Shown here: in pieces, positions 25,614 to 32,766 of the stretch
Layout: each line of letters opens with the position of its first letter
How positions within the stretch are numbered: position 1 is the first letter of the stretch
From: Caldilineaceae bacterium
GTDB lineage: Bacteria > Chloroflexota > Anaerolineae > Caldilineales > Caldilineaceae
Reading direction: 5' to 3'
DNA length: 32,766 nt
Assembly (NCBI GenBank): GCA_020845455.1
Contig: JADLFO010000352.1
Location: 1 to 32,766, forward strand
The notes under the pieces: generated by a model
What the model was told of the DNA's origin: nothing
What the model saw: the letters and a program-made list of their open reading frames with translations, nothing else
Databases searched by the model: none
Made by a program: the position numbers and the translations under genes

Positions 25614-26498
25614 CTACATCTTGATGGCGCCGGACGTGAGTCCCTTGACAAACTGCTTGCTCGCCACCGTGAACAAAACGAGGAGCGGGATGCTCGCCAG
25701 CACGTAGCCGGCCATTTGGCGGCCCACATGCGGACCGATGTCACTGGTCAGATAGAAGATCTGGAGCGCCATCGGGCGTAGCTCCCACTTAAAGACCGTG
25801 ACCATAGGCCACAGCCACTCATCCCAGAACCCCATCGCCCGCATCACTGCCAACGTCGCCAGAATCGGGCGTGACATCGGCAGCACAATCTGTAAAAAGA
25901 CGCGCCAGACGCCGGCGCCGTCGACCTGCGCCGACTCGATCACCTCGAGCGGCAGGCCAGCGAAGAAGGAGCGCAACACGACAATTTGGAAGATCTGCGA
26001 GATCGCGACATAAGGCAGCACCTGCACCGCGTACGTATCCACCATGCCCAACGCCTCGACCACTTGATAGCGGGTAGCAAAGGTGAGGATACCCGGGATG
26101 AACAACACCGAGAGAAAAGACCAGAACAACAAGTTACGCCCAGGGAACTGAAAGAGGGCGAACACATAGGCCGAAAGGGCCGAGATCCCAATCGAGATGA
26201 CTACGACGACCAGCGTCATCACGAACGAGTTGAGCAGCGAACGCTTGAGGACGTTCCAGGCGATGACATAGTTGTCCATCGCAAGCGGATAGGTTACGCC
26301 CAACGGTTTTACCATAAACTGGCCCATGCTCTTGACCGAGATCGTCATCATGAACCAAAGTGGGATAAAGGCGATCGCCAATCCGAGGAGAAAGACGATG
26401 TGAGTGCCTCGATCCTGCCATAGATTGCTGAGCCATACAGGCGGCTTCTGTTTTTGTTGCCCCTGCTCTGCCCTGCCAAGACGAGCCGTCGCATCCAT
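25614..26498 (-). CDS. ABC transporter permease, carbohydrate type (MalG-like)
   Basis: 294 residues from the ATG at 26498, which GAGAGG precedes. An upstream GTG at 26522 lacks a site. There are six predicted transmembrane helices, the first at about 25-50 (HIVFLLGLAIAFIPLWFMMT). The coupling loop is LPLEVIESAQVDGAGVWRVF...LPMSRP, the EAA motif that meets the ATPase. It is the second inner-membrane subunit of the importer fed by the lipoprotein encoded upstream, and pairs with the MalF-like permease whose gene ends 33 bases before. No ATPase gene occurs in the window, so a shared MsmX/MsiK-type ATPase elsewhere is likely. Confidence 0.9.
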   Translation of the reverse strand: MDATARLGRAEQGQQKQKPPVWLSNLWQDRGTHIVFLLGLAIAFIPLWFMMTISVKSMGQFMVKPLGVTYPLAMDNYVIAWNVLKRSLLNSFVMTLVVVVISIGISALSAYVFALFQFPGRNLLFWSFLSVLFIPGILTFATRYQVVEALGMVDTYAVQVLPYVAISQIFQIVVLRSFFAGLPLEVIESAQVDGAGVWRVFLQIVLPMSRPILATLAVMRAMGFWDEWLWPMVTVFKWELRPMALQIFYLTSDIGPHVGRQMAGYVLASIPLLVLFTVASKQFVKGLTSGAIKM

Positions 26499-26531
26499 TA
26501 GCGGTTCCCTCTCAAGCCACACTTATCTACG

Positions 26532-27515
26532 TTATTCGTATTCGCTGCCGGAGACACGCGCATACCGATAGGCGAGATAGGTCAACAGGAGGATCGCAAA
26601 GAATAGAATCACGCCCACGGCATTGGCATCCCCCAGCCGAGTGTACGCGCGTTCGAAGCGATCCAGGCCAAAGGCCTTCTTGTACAGATACAGACCTGGG
26701 ACCATCGTCGTAGTACCTGGCCCTCCACCGGTCAGGGCGAGGAAGCGCCCAAAATCTTGGAGCAGACCTACCACTCCGAAGATCAGAAAGAGCCGCACCT
26801 GCCCCATCAGGTGGGGCAGATCGATGCTCACAATTCTGCGCCAGGTAGAGCAGCCGTCGATCTTGGCGGCGTCGAGCACCTCTGGTGTCATGTTGAGCAA
26901 CCCCGCCAGATAGATCAAAGGGGTCGTGCCCGTGATCCAGGGAAAGCTCATAAACAGGAGGGCGGCCAGGGCAGTCTGCGGAATGCCCAGCCAAGGCCTG
27001 ACATAGTCATGCAGGCCTACGGCGTCAAGCAAAAGGTTGATGCCGCCGCGCGGCGAAGAATAGAGCCACTTCCAAAGCATGAGCGTGACGATGGATGGCA
27101 CCAAGGCAGGGATCAGGATGGCTACCCGGTAGACCCCCTGGGCGCGCGTGCTTTTCAGGTTAAAAATCGCCTCGGCGACGAGGATGGGGATGACAAAGGG
27201 AATGCTGAACTGCCAGAGCGCCACATAGAGGATGTTGCGCCAGGAGATCCAGAAGACCTTGTCCGTCAGCACACGTTGGTAGTTGTAGAGACCCACAAAT
27301 GTGTTGCTGATCCCCGGCTTCCAATCGTAAAACGACTCGATCATCGCCAGGGCCGCGGGGTAGTAGCTGAACAACACCAGCAGGCCCAAGCTGGGGAGGA
27401 GCATCGCGTAGAGATACCATTTCCGCCGCATCTCGGCCCATACCGAGCGGCGCGCCTGGGGACGGAAGATGCTCCGCCCACGTTCGACTCTCGGTACAAA
27501 CAGCGACTTCTCCAC
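26532..27515 (-). CDS. ABC transporter permease, carbohydrate type (MalF/UgpA-like)
   Basis: 327 residues starting with GTG at 27515 (AAGGGAG ahead). A cytoplasmic N-terminus of about 35 basic residues is followed by six transmembrane helices, the first WYLYAMLLPSLGLLVLFSYY (about 33-55), and FYDWKPGISNTFVGLYNYQR in the first periplasmic loop as in UgpA-type permeases. The EAA coupling loop reads LLNMTPEVLDAAKIDGCSTWRRI...LP. It forms the membrane channel with the MalG-like subunit. It follows the FAH-family gene by 37 bases and belongs to the same operon. Confidence 0.9.
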   Translation of the reverse strand: MEKSLFVPRVERGRSIFRPQARRSVWAEMRRKWYLYAMLLPSLGLLVLFSYYPAALAMIESFYDWKPGISNTFVGLYNYQRVLTDKVFWISWRNILYVALWQFSIPFVIPILVAEAIFNLKSTRAQGVYRVAILIPALVPSIVTLMLWKWLYSSPRGGINLLLDAVGLHDYVRPWLGIPQTALAALLFMSFPWITGTTPLIYLAGLLNMTPEVLDAAKIDGCSTWRRIVSIDLPHLMGQVRLFLIFGVVGLLQDFGRFLALTGGGPGTTTMVPGLYLYKKAFGLDRFERAYTRLGDANAVGVILFFAILLLTYLAYRYARVSGSEYE

Positions 27516-27552
27516 CGGCTTGTACTCCCTTCCCTTTCTGTCTGCCGCGCGC

Positions 27553-28338
27553 TCACCCGCTCACCGGATTGCGCAGCACGCCCAGACCCTCGATTTCGAC
27601 CTCGACGACGTCTCCGGCGTAGAGGCGGCTGATGCCGGCCGGCGTACCGGTCATGATGACATCGCCTGGCTCCAGGGTCATGACACCTGATGTGAAGGCG
27701 ATCAGCTGGGCAGGCGAAACGGCCATCTCGCGGGTGCGCGCCGATTGGCGGACCTCGCCGTTCACCCGGCACCGGATCGCCAGATCCGCGATATCCGTCT
27801 CCGCCAGCCCCGTCCGCATCCAGGGCCCGAGCGGGCAAAAGCTATCGAACCCCTTGCCGCGCATCCACTGGCCGTCCCGACGCTGGATGTCGCGTGCAGA
27901 GACATCATTGGCGCACGTAATGCCCAGCACATATTGCCAGGCGGCTTGGGCCGTCACATGGCGACAGCGCCGCCCGATGATGAGGGCCAACTCCGCTTCA
28001 TGGTCGACCCGGCCAACATCAGCCGGCAAGACAATGGCTGCGCCGGGTCCAATCAAGCTGCTCGGCGGTTTTAGGAACAAGATTGGTTCCGCCGGCACGA
28101 CATTCCCTGACTCGGCCGCGTGGGCTGCGTAGTTGCGCCCCACGCAGACGATTTTGCTGGGCGTCGCCGGCGCGAGCAAGAACACCTCGTTGACAGGCCC
28201 CATTTCGCCCGCACGATCCCAGTGGGTATAGGGTGTCCCGCTGATGGCGTAGACCTGCTCGCCCTCAACTACAGCCCAGGTGGCGCGCTCATTGAGCGCC
28301 ACGCGCACAAAGTCGACAACGGCTGGATCTTTCCTCAT
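27553..28338 (-). CDS. fumarylacetoacetate hydrolase (FAH) family enzyme
   Basis: 261 residues from the ATG at 28338. AAGGGA precedes it, and the open frame upstream has no homology. The FAH fold is clear: VGRNYAAHAAE (67-77), FLKPPSSLIG (88-97), metal ligands Glu114 and Glu116 in DHEAELALIIG and Asp145 in CANDVSARD, and GDVIMTGTPAGI near 225-236. FAH enzymes cleave C-C bonds of diketo acids or hydrate/decarboxylate related acids. In sugar operons they often end the non-phosphorylated breakdown of L-rhamnose or L-fucose type acids (diketo-deoxy acid hydrolase). Its place between the oxidoreductase and permease genes fits such a route, but specificity cannot be read here. Confidence 0.85.
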   Translation of the reverse strand: MRKDPAVVDFVRVALNERATWAVVEGEQVYAISGTPYTHWDRAGEMGPVNEVFLLAPATPSKIVCVGRNYAAHAAESGNVVPAEPILFLKPPSSLIGPGAAIVLPADVGRVDHEAELALIIGRRCRHVTAQAAWQYVLGITCANDVSARDIQRRDGQWMRGKGFDSFCPLGPWMRTGLAETDIADLAIRCRVNGEVRQSARTREMAVSPAQLIAFTSGVMTLEPGDVIMTGTPAGISRLYAGDVVEVEIEGLGVLRNPVSG

Positions 28339-28399
28339 CCCGGCAGTCCCTTTCATGTAAGTGATTCTCGGCCTGGGATGCGCGCCCAGGCAGCAGCCG

Positions 28400-29671
28400 C
28401 TAGACTTTCGGATAGGCGATCGCCAGCATCGCATCTACGTCCAACGGATCCGCACCGACCTGCTGCTTGAGCTGGTTGCGGATGAGCGTGTCCACTTCCA
28501 GTTCGCCTACCAGCGGGAGGCTGACCGCCTTGCCGCCGTCGCGCGCAGACTCGCGGGCGCCCAGTTCCATCATCAGTGACATCATGGCGTCTTGTTCGTC
28601 AAACTCGCTTGCCCGCAGGCCGCGGACCGCCAGAGCGAAATCCACCAAGGTGTCCATGATCGATGCATCCACCCCGTACTCCATCGTCACCTGCATCCAC
28701 GGTTCGTCGGGCCGGCCGGGTTCGTGGGGGCGGAACGGATTCACATACTCGACCCGGCCCGCTGGCAGGTCGACATAGGTCTGCAGCCATACTCTGTCTT
28801 GAAACTCGTTGACAATCGGGAACACCTGGTCGTGCAGGCCATGGCCGTGGGCGAGGGCTGCATCGCTGCAGTAGCGTACCTCACCCTCTTCCCGCGGCTC
28901 CTCGCGCAGCCCTCGATAGACGATGGCACCCCGGCCCCCATGCCATTCTGTGTAGCCGGGACGGGGCTGCCGCCCAAGCAAGCTCTTGATATTGGCGGCC
29001 TGGTCCACGATCAGCAGGTCGCCGGGGAAGTGGTAGAACTTAGCGACATAGGTTTCGGACTGGTTGAGCCGTTCGGGCGTGTAGTAGTACGGCGCGGTGG
29101 GCATCGTGTGGCTGATCGACTGCACCGACGTGGGATGGCTGCCGGCGAATTTCAGCCAACGGCCGTTGTTGTGGTAGCCGACGGAGCCGCAGTAACTGAC
29201 CACACGCCGGATCGGGCCAATCCACCCGGTCGCGTTCAACGCACACACGATCCGGTCGAGTGGAAAGCGAAAGTGGTTCTCCGCCACGTGCGCGATGACC
29301 TGGTTTGCCCGTGCCGTGGCGGCGAGGTCGCGCGCCTGGGCGAGCAGGTTGCACCAGGGGGTCTCCAGGAGGTTATGGATGCCGTGCGCGGCAAGGTACG
29401 CGCCGATCGGGTAGTGGGATGCTGGCGGCGTGACCACCAGAGCCGCCTCCATCGGCCGGGCATGGACAAGCGCGTGCACATCGCTAAAGGCGGGGACGCC
29501 GAACCGCTGCGCCATCTGCTCGGCACGTTGGCGCACGGGATCACAGATCGCGGTGATCTCGATCCACGGCTTTAGGGAACTGAGCAGAGGAACGTACAAG
29601 CTTTGGGCCCGGGTGCCCGCCCCGATCAACGCCGTTTTGACCGGTTCGGCGGGTATAATGAGGTCCTCCAT
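28400..29671 (-). CDS. Gfo/Idh/MocA family oxidoreductase
   Basis: 423 residues from the ATG at 29671. AGAGGAAGAA precedes it, and the longer open frame has no homology. The N-terminal Rossmann domain has GAGTRAQ (17-23) and ICDPVRQRAEQMAQRFG, then VVTPPASHYPIGAYLAAHG. The C-terminal beta-sandwich follows. The usual EKP motif, whose Lys takes part in catalysis, reads ETP here (Glu103-Thr104-Pro105), so the enzyme may be altered or use another residue. Later segments contain many His/Tyr (YCGSVGYHNNGRWLKFAG, HGHGLHDQ). The family oxidises or reduces sugars and sugar derivatives with NAD(P). It lies upstream of the FAH gene in the operon. Confidence 0.85.
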   Translation of the reverse strand: MEDLIIPAEPVKTALIGAGTRAQSLYVPLLSSLKPWIEITAICDPVRQRAEQMAQRFGVPAFSDVHALVHARPMEAALVVTPPASHYPIGAYLAAHGIHNLLETPWCNLLAQARDLAATARANQVIAHVAENHFRFPLDRIVCALNATGWIGPIRRVVSYCGSVGYHNNGRWLKFAGSHPTSVQSISHTMPTAPYYYTPERLNQSETYVAKFYHFPGDLLIVDQAANIKSLLGRQPRPGYTEWHGGRGAIVYRGLREEPREEGEVRYCSDAALAHGHGLHDQVFPIVNEFQDRVWLQTYVDLPAGRVEYVNPFRPHEPGRPDEPWMQVTMEYGVDASIMDTLVDFALAVRGLRASEFDEQDAMMSLMMELGARESARDGGKAVSLPLVGELEVDTLIRNQLKQQVGADPLDVDAMLAIAYPKV

Positions 29672-29784
29672 GGCTTCTTCCTCTCGTCGCCATCTAGGGA
29701 GTTTGTTGAACGGCACATAATGCCCGCTTGAGCCATGCATCGTCCGGCTTGCTGCAATTCAGCGTGTGCGCCACGGCCGAGGTA

Positions 29785-29827
29785 AGGCACGGACAAGGCC
29801 TAGGCGATGACAGCCTTGTCCGTGCCT
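29785..29827 (-). terminator. long hairpin between binding-protein and oxidoreductase genes
   Basis: A 15-bp perfect stem (29785-29799 with 29813-29827) and a 13-base loop, 32 bases beyond the stop of the solute-binding protein gene. It lacks a T run, so partial termination or 3'-end protection is more likely than full stop. Such hairpins let the binding protein be made in excess over the permeases. Confidence 0.65.
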
Positions 29828-29859
29828 CTGCCGTCAAGTCCGCGCGGGGCGCTCTGCGG

Positions 29860-31488
29860 CTACCGCCATGCTTCACATTCAGGCGGGAAATTCTCCGCAC
29901 CGAAGCGGTCGATCTCGTCGACGATCCGCTTCACAAGTTCACGCGTTGTGTTCTCGTCGCTCTTCAGGGTCGCGGTCTTCAGGTCCAGCTCCCCGCGCAG
30001 AAAGGCCATCCAGCTAAACTCGCTGTCGGCGCTGTAATGGGGCTTCCAGGTAAAGTTCCCTGGGGGCTGAGCTGCACCCTGGTACACTGGGGCGAGCAGA
30101 TCAAAGACGACCTGCTTTTCTGGGGCGAGCTGCTTGACCGCCACCGGGTTGACCGGGATCCCGCCTTCGGCCAGGATGCGCTGCTGTCCGACCGGTGAGC
30201 TCAAGAACTGCAAAAAGTCGCGCACCATGAGGTCAACGTTCTTGTCTTCGCCGGAGGCGCGTACTGCAGGGATCGGCGCAAAGACATCTCCGGACCCGCC
30301 GCCCCGCATGTAGCGTACCCCGTCGAAGTAGATCTCCAGGTCCTTGTTGATGAGGTCGTCTTGGGTAAACTTGGGCCAGCTCTGCAGACGGTATGACTTG
30401 ACAAACAGGGTTCCGTCGGTCTGGGCCTGGGCGATGCGCCCAAAGAACCCGCTGCTGTCAAAGCGCATGGCGGCACGCCCGGCCAACCATTCGGTGCCGG
30501 TGAGGTCACGCGCCGGGTCGAAGTAACTCAGGCCGCCCGCCGCATCGATATACAGTTTGGTTTGCTGCAATGCCTCCTGTAAGCGCGGGCTTTCGCTCGA
30601 CCACCAATCTTTGTTGCAGAACTCCTTTGCATAATTCAGGTCTGCAAACACCAAGGAGACCGTGCGCATGTCACAGCATTTCCAGCCGGCGGCCTCGAGC
30701 TCGGGCACTACGAGGTTGGATGCGATACTCTTGAGATACTCGCCGCCGTTGTTGGAGGCCTCATCCCAGGCGATGTACCGCCCATCCTCGTTGATCTTGC
30801 GCGACAGTTCCCACAGTTCGGTGTGGGTCTTGGGGAATTCGCCGGGGCCATAGCCAAACTCCTTCAGGATGTCCTCGTTGACGAAGATCGCGGCTTGGCC
30901 ATATTCCACCGTCTGGCAGGTCCACATGTCCAAGGCGCCAAAGGCCTGGCAGCGCCCCAGCCGCACAAAGTCATTCATCCAGTCATCCCGCCAGGGGCTG
31001 CCCGAATAGGGGTTGACCTCGTCTTCATAGGGCTTGAAATCCGTGGCGATAACGGCGCTGGACTGGATTTCCGCTTCGGTCGGGGCAAAGTAGTTGCACT
31101 CCCCGACCATGCTGATGTCCGGCATATTCTGTGCCACCCGCCGCGCCTCACACCACACTTCGCCGCTCTGCCCTTCGGGCAAGCCCTCAAGCGTCACCTC
31201 GACATTGGGCTGCAGTTGTTTGTATTGCGCCAGCAAAGTCTGCCAGGCCTCCTGCCGCTTGGTGAGCGGCATCCCTGGTACCGGCAAGACGCCCTCGACG
31301 GCCACCGTGATCTTGCCAGTCAACTGACGCAGTTGATCCTTCGAAACCCCGCTGGGGAGTTCAACCACGACCGGCGTCTGGGCGGGCGCTTGAGCCGCCG
31401 GCGCGACCGCTTGCGGCTGGCACGACAGCAGCAGCGCGCTCGAAATAGCCACTGCCGCAAAGCCGAGCTTTACCTTGCTGATTTGCAC
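29860..31488 (-). CDS. sugar-type ABC transporter solute-binding lipoprotein
   Basis: 542 residues from the GTG at 31488, chosen because AAGGAGAGG sits just ahead and the lipoprotein signal then starts properly (MQISKVKLGFAAVAISSALL, lipobox LLSC, lipidated Cys). A Pro/Ala/Gln-rich tether precedes the family-1 binding fold, with LAQYKQLQPNVEVTLEGLP near the start, AIFVNEDILKEFGYG and PKTHTELWELSRKI in the middle, and FLQFLSSPVGQQRILAEGG near the end. It is longer than the usual 420-450 residues and has extra cysteines (KCCDMR, EFCNKDWW). It captures substrate outside the membrane for the two permeases downstream. The ligand is unknown. Confidence 0.9.
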   Translation of the reverse strand: MQISKVKLGFAAVAISSALLLSCQPQAVAPAAQAPAQTPVVVELPSGVSKDQLRQLTGKITVAVEGVLPVPGMPLTKRQEAWQTLLAQYKQLQPNVEVTLEGLPEGQSGEVWCEARRVAQNMPDISMVGECNYFAPTEAEIQSSAVIATDFKPYEDEVNPYSGSPWRDDWMNDFVRLGRCQAFGALDMWTCQTVEYGQAAIFVNEDILKEFGYGPGEFPKTHTELWELSRKINEDGRYIAWDEASNNGGEYLKSIASNLVVPELEAAGWKCCDMRTVSLVFADLNYAKEFCNKDWWSSESPRLQEALQQTKLYIDAAGGLSYFDPARDLTGTEWLAGRAAMRFDSSGFFGRIAQAQTDGTLFVKSYRLQSWPKFTQDDLINKDLEIYFDGVRYMRGGGSGDVFAPIPAVRASGEDKNVDLMVRDFLQFLSSPVGQQRILAEGGIPVNPVAVKQLAPEKQVVFDLLAPVYQGAAQPPGNFTWKPHYSADSEFSWMAFLRGELDLKTATLKSDENTTRELVKRIVDEIDRFGAENFPPECEAWR

Positions 31489-31757
31489 CTTTCCTCTCCT
31501 TCCTCTTGAGCGGATTGAGCACACGCGGATGTTTGAGAAGCGGAGATGACAAGAACGGCATCGATACGTATGGACGATGGGCCAAGAGCCGTGTCAACGC
31601 ATATGGCATGCGGTCTAGCCACGACCGGGGCTCACAGGCAGGCCCGGAAGCGAAACGGGCAAACCGATAGGCACCTCCTTTACAAAACGAGCGATCTAGG
31701 GCTGGCAGAGACCAACGGTGACCGTGCCCGACATAATGAGCCGGGGGTTAGGGGCGA

Positions 31758-32426
31758 TCAGCTGCCCATGCTGGCGACAACTTGCAGGATCTCCTTTCTG
31801 GATCGGTTCAGATGATTCCCGAGCAGCTCCAACAGTTGATCCTTGTCTCTTTGCGCATAGGCGGCGACGATGCGGCGGTGTTCCTCGTGGCCGCGCGTCA
31901 TATCGGGCCCAGTCTGCGACAAGCGTACGCGTGCGATCTGGAGAAACACGGCCAACCGTTCGTAGATCTCGGCAAGGAGCCGGTTTCTTGCTGCCAAGAT
32001 GATCAAGCGGTGCAGGTCGCAGTCCTGTTTGACATATTGGATGTAGGCTTGTACGTCCTGGGCCGTGACCAACGCATCACACTGCTCAACCAAGCTGCGC
32101 ATGGCGCCGATCTCTGCGTCGGTAATGCGCTCGACCCCGCGTTCGGCCGCGTGCATCTCCAAGAGATAGCGCAGGTCCATCACCTCTTGGAGCTCGCGGG
32201 GATTGATCTCGCTCACCAAAACTCCTTTGCGCGCGACTTTGGTGATAAAACCATGCGCGGCGAGGGTTTTGAACGCTTCCCGGACAGGTGTGCGGCTGAC
32301 CCTCAGTTCCTCGGCTAGTTCCTCCTCTTTGAGCCGATCCCCTGGCTTAAAGCGCGAATTCTGCAGCCAAGCCAAAATGAGGTCATTGACCTGCTCGGCA
32401 AGGACACGGTCTTCGACTACACTCAC
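31758..32426 (-). CDS. GntR family regulator, FadR/FCD type
   Basis: 222 residues starting with GTG at 32426 (AAGGAG ahead). The winged helix at about 8-75 contains GDRLKEEELAEELRVSRTPVREAFKTLAAHGF, the GntR hallmark in shortened form, and the FCD ligand domain follows (about 85-215) with DLRYLLEMHAAE, DCDLHRLIILAARN and HEEHRRIVAAYAQRD. The Asp and three His positions that hold a metal in many FCD domains are present. These regulators usually repress operons for sugar acids or other organic acids and let go when the acid binds. It heads the catabolic operon, with about 270 bases before the binding-protein gene. An ideal operator lies in its own promoter. Confidence 0.9.
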   Translation of the reverse strand: MSVVEDRVLAEQVNDLILAWLQNSRFKPGDRLKEEELAEELRVSRTPVREAFKTLAAHGFITKVARKGVLVSEINPRELQEVMDLRYLLEMHAAERGVERITDAEIGAMRSLVEQCDALVTAQDVQAYIQYVKQDCDLHRLIILAARNRLLAEIYERLAVFLQIARVRLSQTGPDMTRGHEEHRRIVAAYAQRDKDQLLELLGNHLNRSRKEILQVVASMGS

Positions 32427-32554
32427 GTTGCACTCCTTGGGATGAGAGGTGGTAAGCCCAGCTGGCCTGAGTCAGGAAGGTGAAGCTGCGGCCCAGAAAA
32501 GATCTAATCGGCTGACGGTCTTTGAAGCGCCGCCGTTGGGGACCGCGGCAGGAT

Positions 32555-32583
32555 TTGCTCATACCAGACATGTTTTGTATGCT
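32555..32583 (+). promoter_or_regulatory. candidate promoter for the rightward gene
   Basis: TTGCTC (32555-32560), a 17-base spacer and TATGCT (32578-32583). The -10 lies in the left arm of the palindromic operator, mirroring the leftward promoter. The -35 matches only 3 of 6. Confidence 0.4.
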
Positions 32584-32612
32584 GTATACAATTTGGTGTA
32601 TACAGCATACAA
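32575..32612. promoter_or_regulatory. palindromic operator, likely for the GntR regulator
   Basis: A perfect 16-bp inverted repeat (32575-32590 with 32597-32612) around a 6-base centre. Each arm contains the 8-bp palindrome TGTATACA (32583-32590 and 32597-32604), 14 bases apart. FCD-type GntR proteins bind sites of the TTGTATACAA kind, and the repeat lies between the regulator and a divergent gene, over both candidate -10 boxes. Repression of both directions is expected. Confidence 0.75.
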
Positions 32613-32632
32613 TAAGCCGACGCAGCTGTCAA
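32604..32632 (-). promoter_or_regulatory. sigma-70-type promoter of the gntR gene
   Basis: On the minus strand: a perfect -35 TTGACA (32632-32627), a 17-base spacer and -10 TATGCT (32609-32604). The -10 lies inside the right arm of the operator, so a bound repressor would block it. Confidence 0.65.
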
Positions 32633-32718
32633 CCGTGAATTTTTGACATCCGGACATAAAGAGATGGAGGTAGAATAAGGGCGGATCAGGTTGTGGGTAG
32701 GCGCAGGAAGGAGGAACC

Positions 32719-32766
32719 GTGGCAGAGGCAATGGCGTGGGAGAGCTACCTGGGCAGTTATGAGGGC
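32719..32766 (+). CDS. start of a rightward gene, function unknown (partial)
   Basis: GTG at 32719 with GGAAGGAGG 5 bases ahead. Only 16 codons (MAEAMAWESYLGSYEG) are inside the window, too few to identify. Its divergent placement opposite the GntR gene, with a shared operator, suggests it belongs to the same pathway. Confidence 0.55.
   Translation, partial: MAEAMAWESYLGSYEG

Overview
The window looks like a chromosome segment of a Chloroflexota bacterium (Anaerolineae/Caldilineae-like). This is an inference. Two secreted proteins carry Thr/Pro-rich linkers and 'YLP' motifs (IYLPNI, LYLPSL) common in that phylum, and the catabolic locus uses a sugar-type ABC importer with no ATPase gene beside it. 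There are no rRNA or tRNA genes and no CRISPR array.

Left part (1-7.7 kb): a transposase start (IS630-like) runs off the left edge, beside a large secreted TolB-propeller/metalloprotease/RCC1 protein that ends abruptly at the element. Next comes a large secreted C39-peptidase/PKD/SUMF1-like protein. It is split by one in-frame TAG that detaches the signal peptide. A small single-pass membrane protein of lower GC follows.

Middle part (8-17.7 kb): a gene block resembling a plasmid or integrative element. It holds a RadC/JAB protein, a primase-polymerase (also cut by an in-frame TAG near its end), a replication-relaxation protein, a VirD4/HerA-like ATPase, a DUF2958 protein, a zinc-ribbon LuxR regulator, a YbjN-like protein and many small unknown genes. 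These include a tight four-gene cassette with a small membrane protein and two proline-rich proteins. I see no integrase, VirB4 or classical relaxase. Several genes here have an extended -10 box (TGnTAnAAT) only 6-9 bases before the ATG, suggesting leaderless transcripts, while most of their neighbours have strong Shine-Dalgarno sites.

Right of that (17.8-23.1 kb): an XRE/NB-ARC/TPR STAND protein with a palindrome just before its start, a small unknown gene, a frameshifted IS630 transposase remnant, a regulator with two MerR domains, and a decayed zinc alcohol dehydrogenase whose homology stops at the MerR gene.

Right part (23.2 kb to the end): a catabolic locus, all on the minus strand. Gene order is GntR/FCD regulator, sugar-binding lipoprotein, Gfo/Idh/MocA oxidoreductase, FAH-family hydrolase, two ABC permeases, a PmoA/DUF6807 protein and an M20 peptidase. 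A 16-bp inverted repeat holding two TGTATACA palindromes overlaps the -10 boxes of a divergent promoter pair. It probably lets the GntR protein control itself and a gene leaving the right edge. The set suggests import and oxidation/hydrolysis of a sugar or sugar acid. The substrate cannot be read from sequence.
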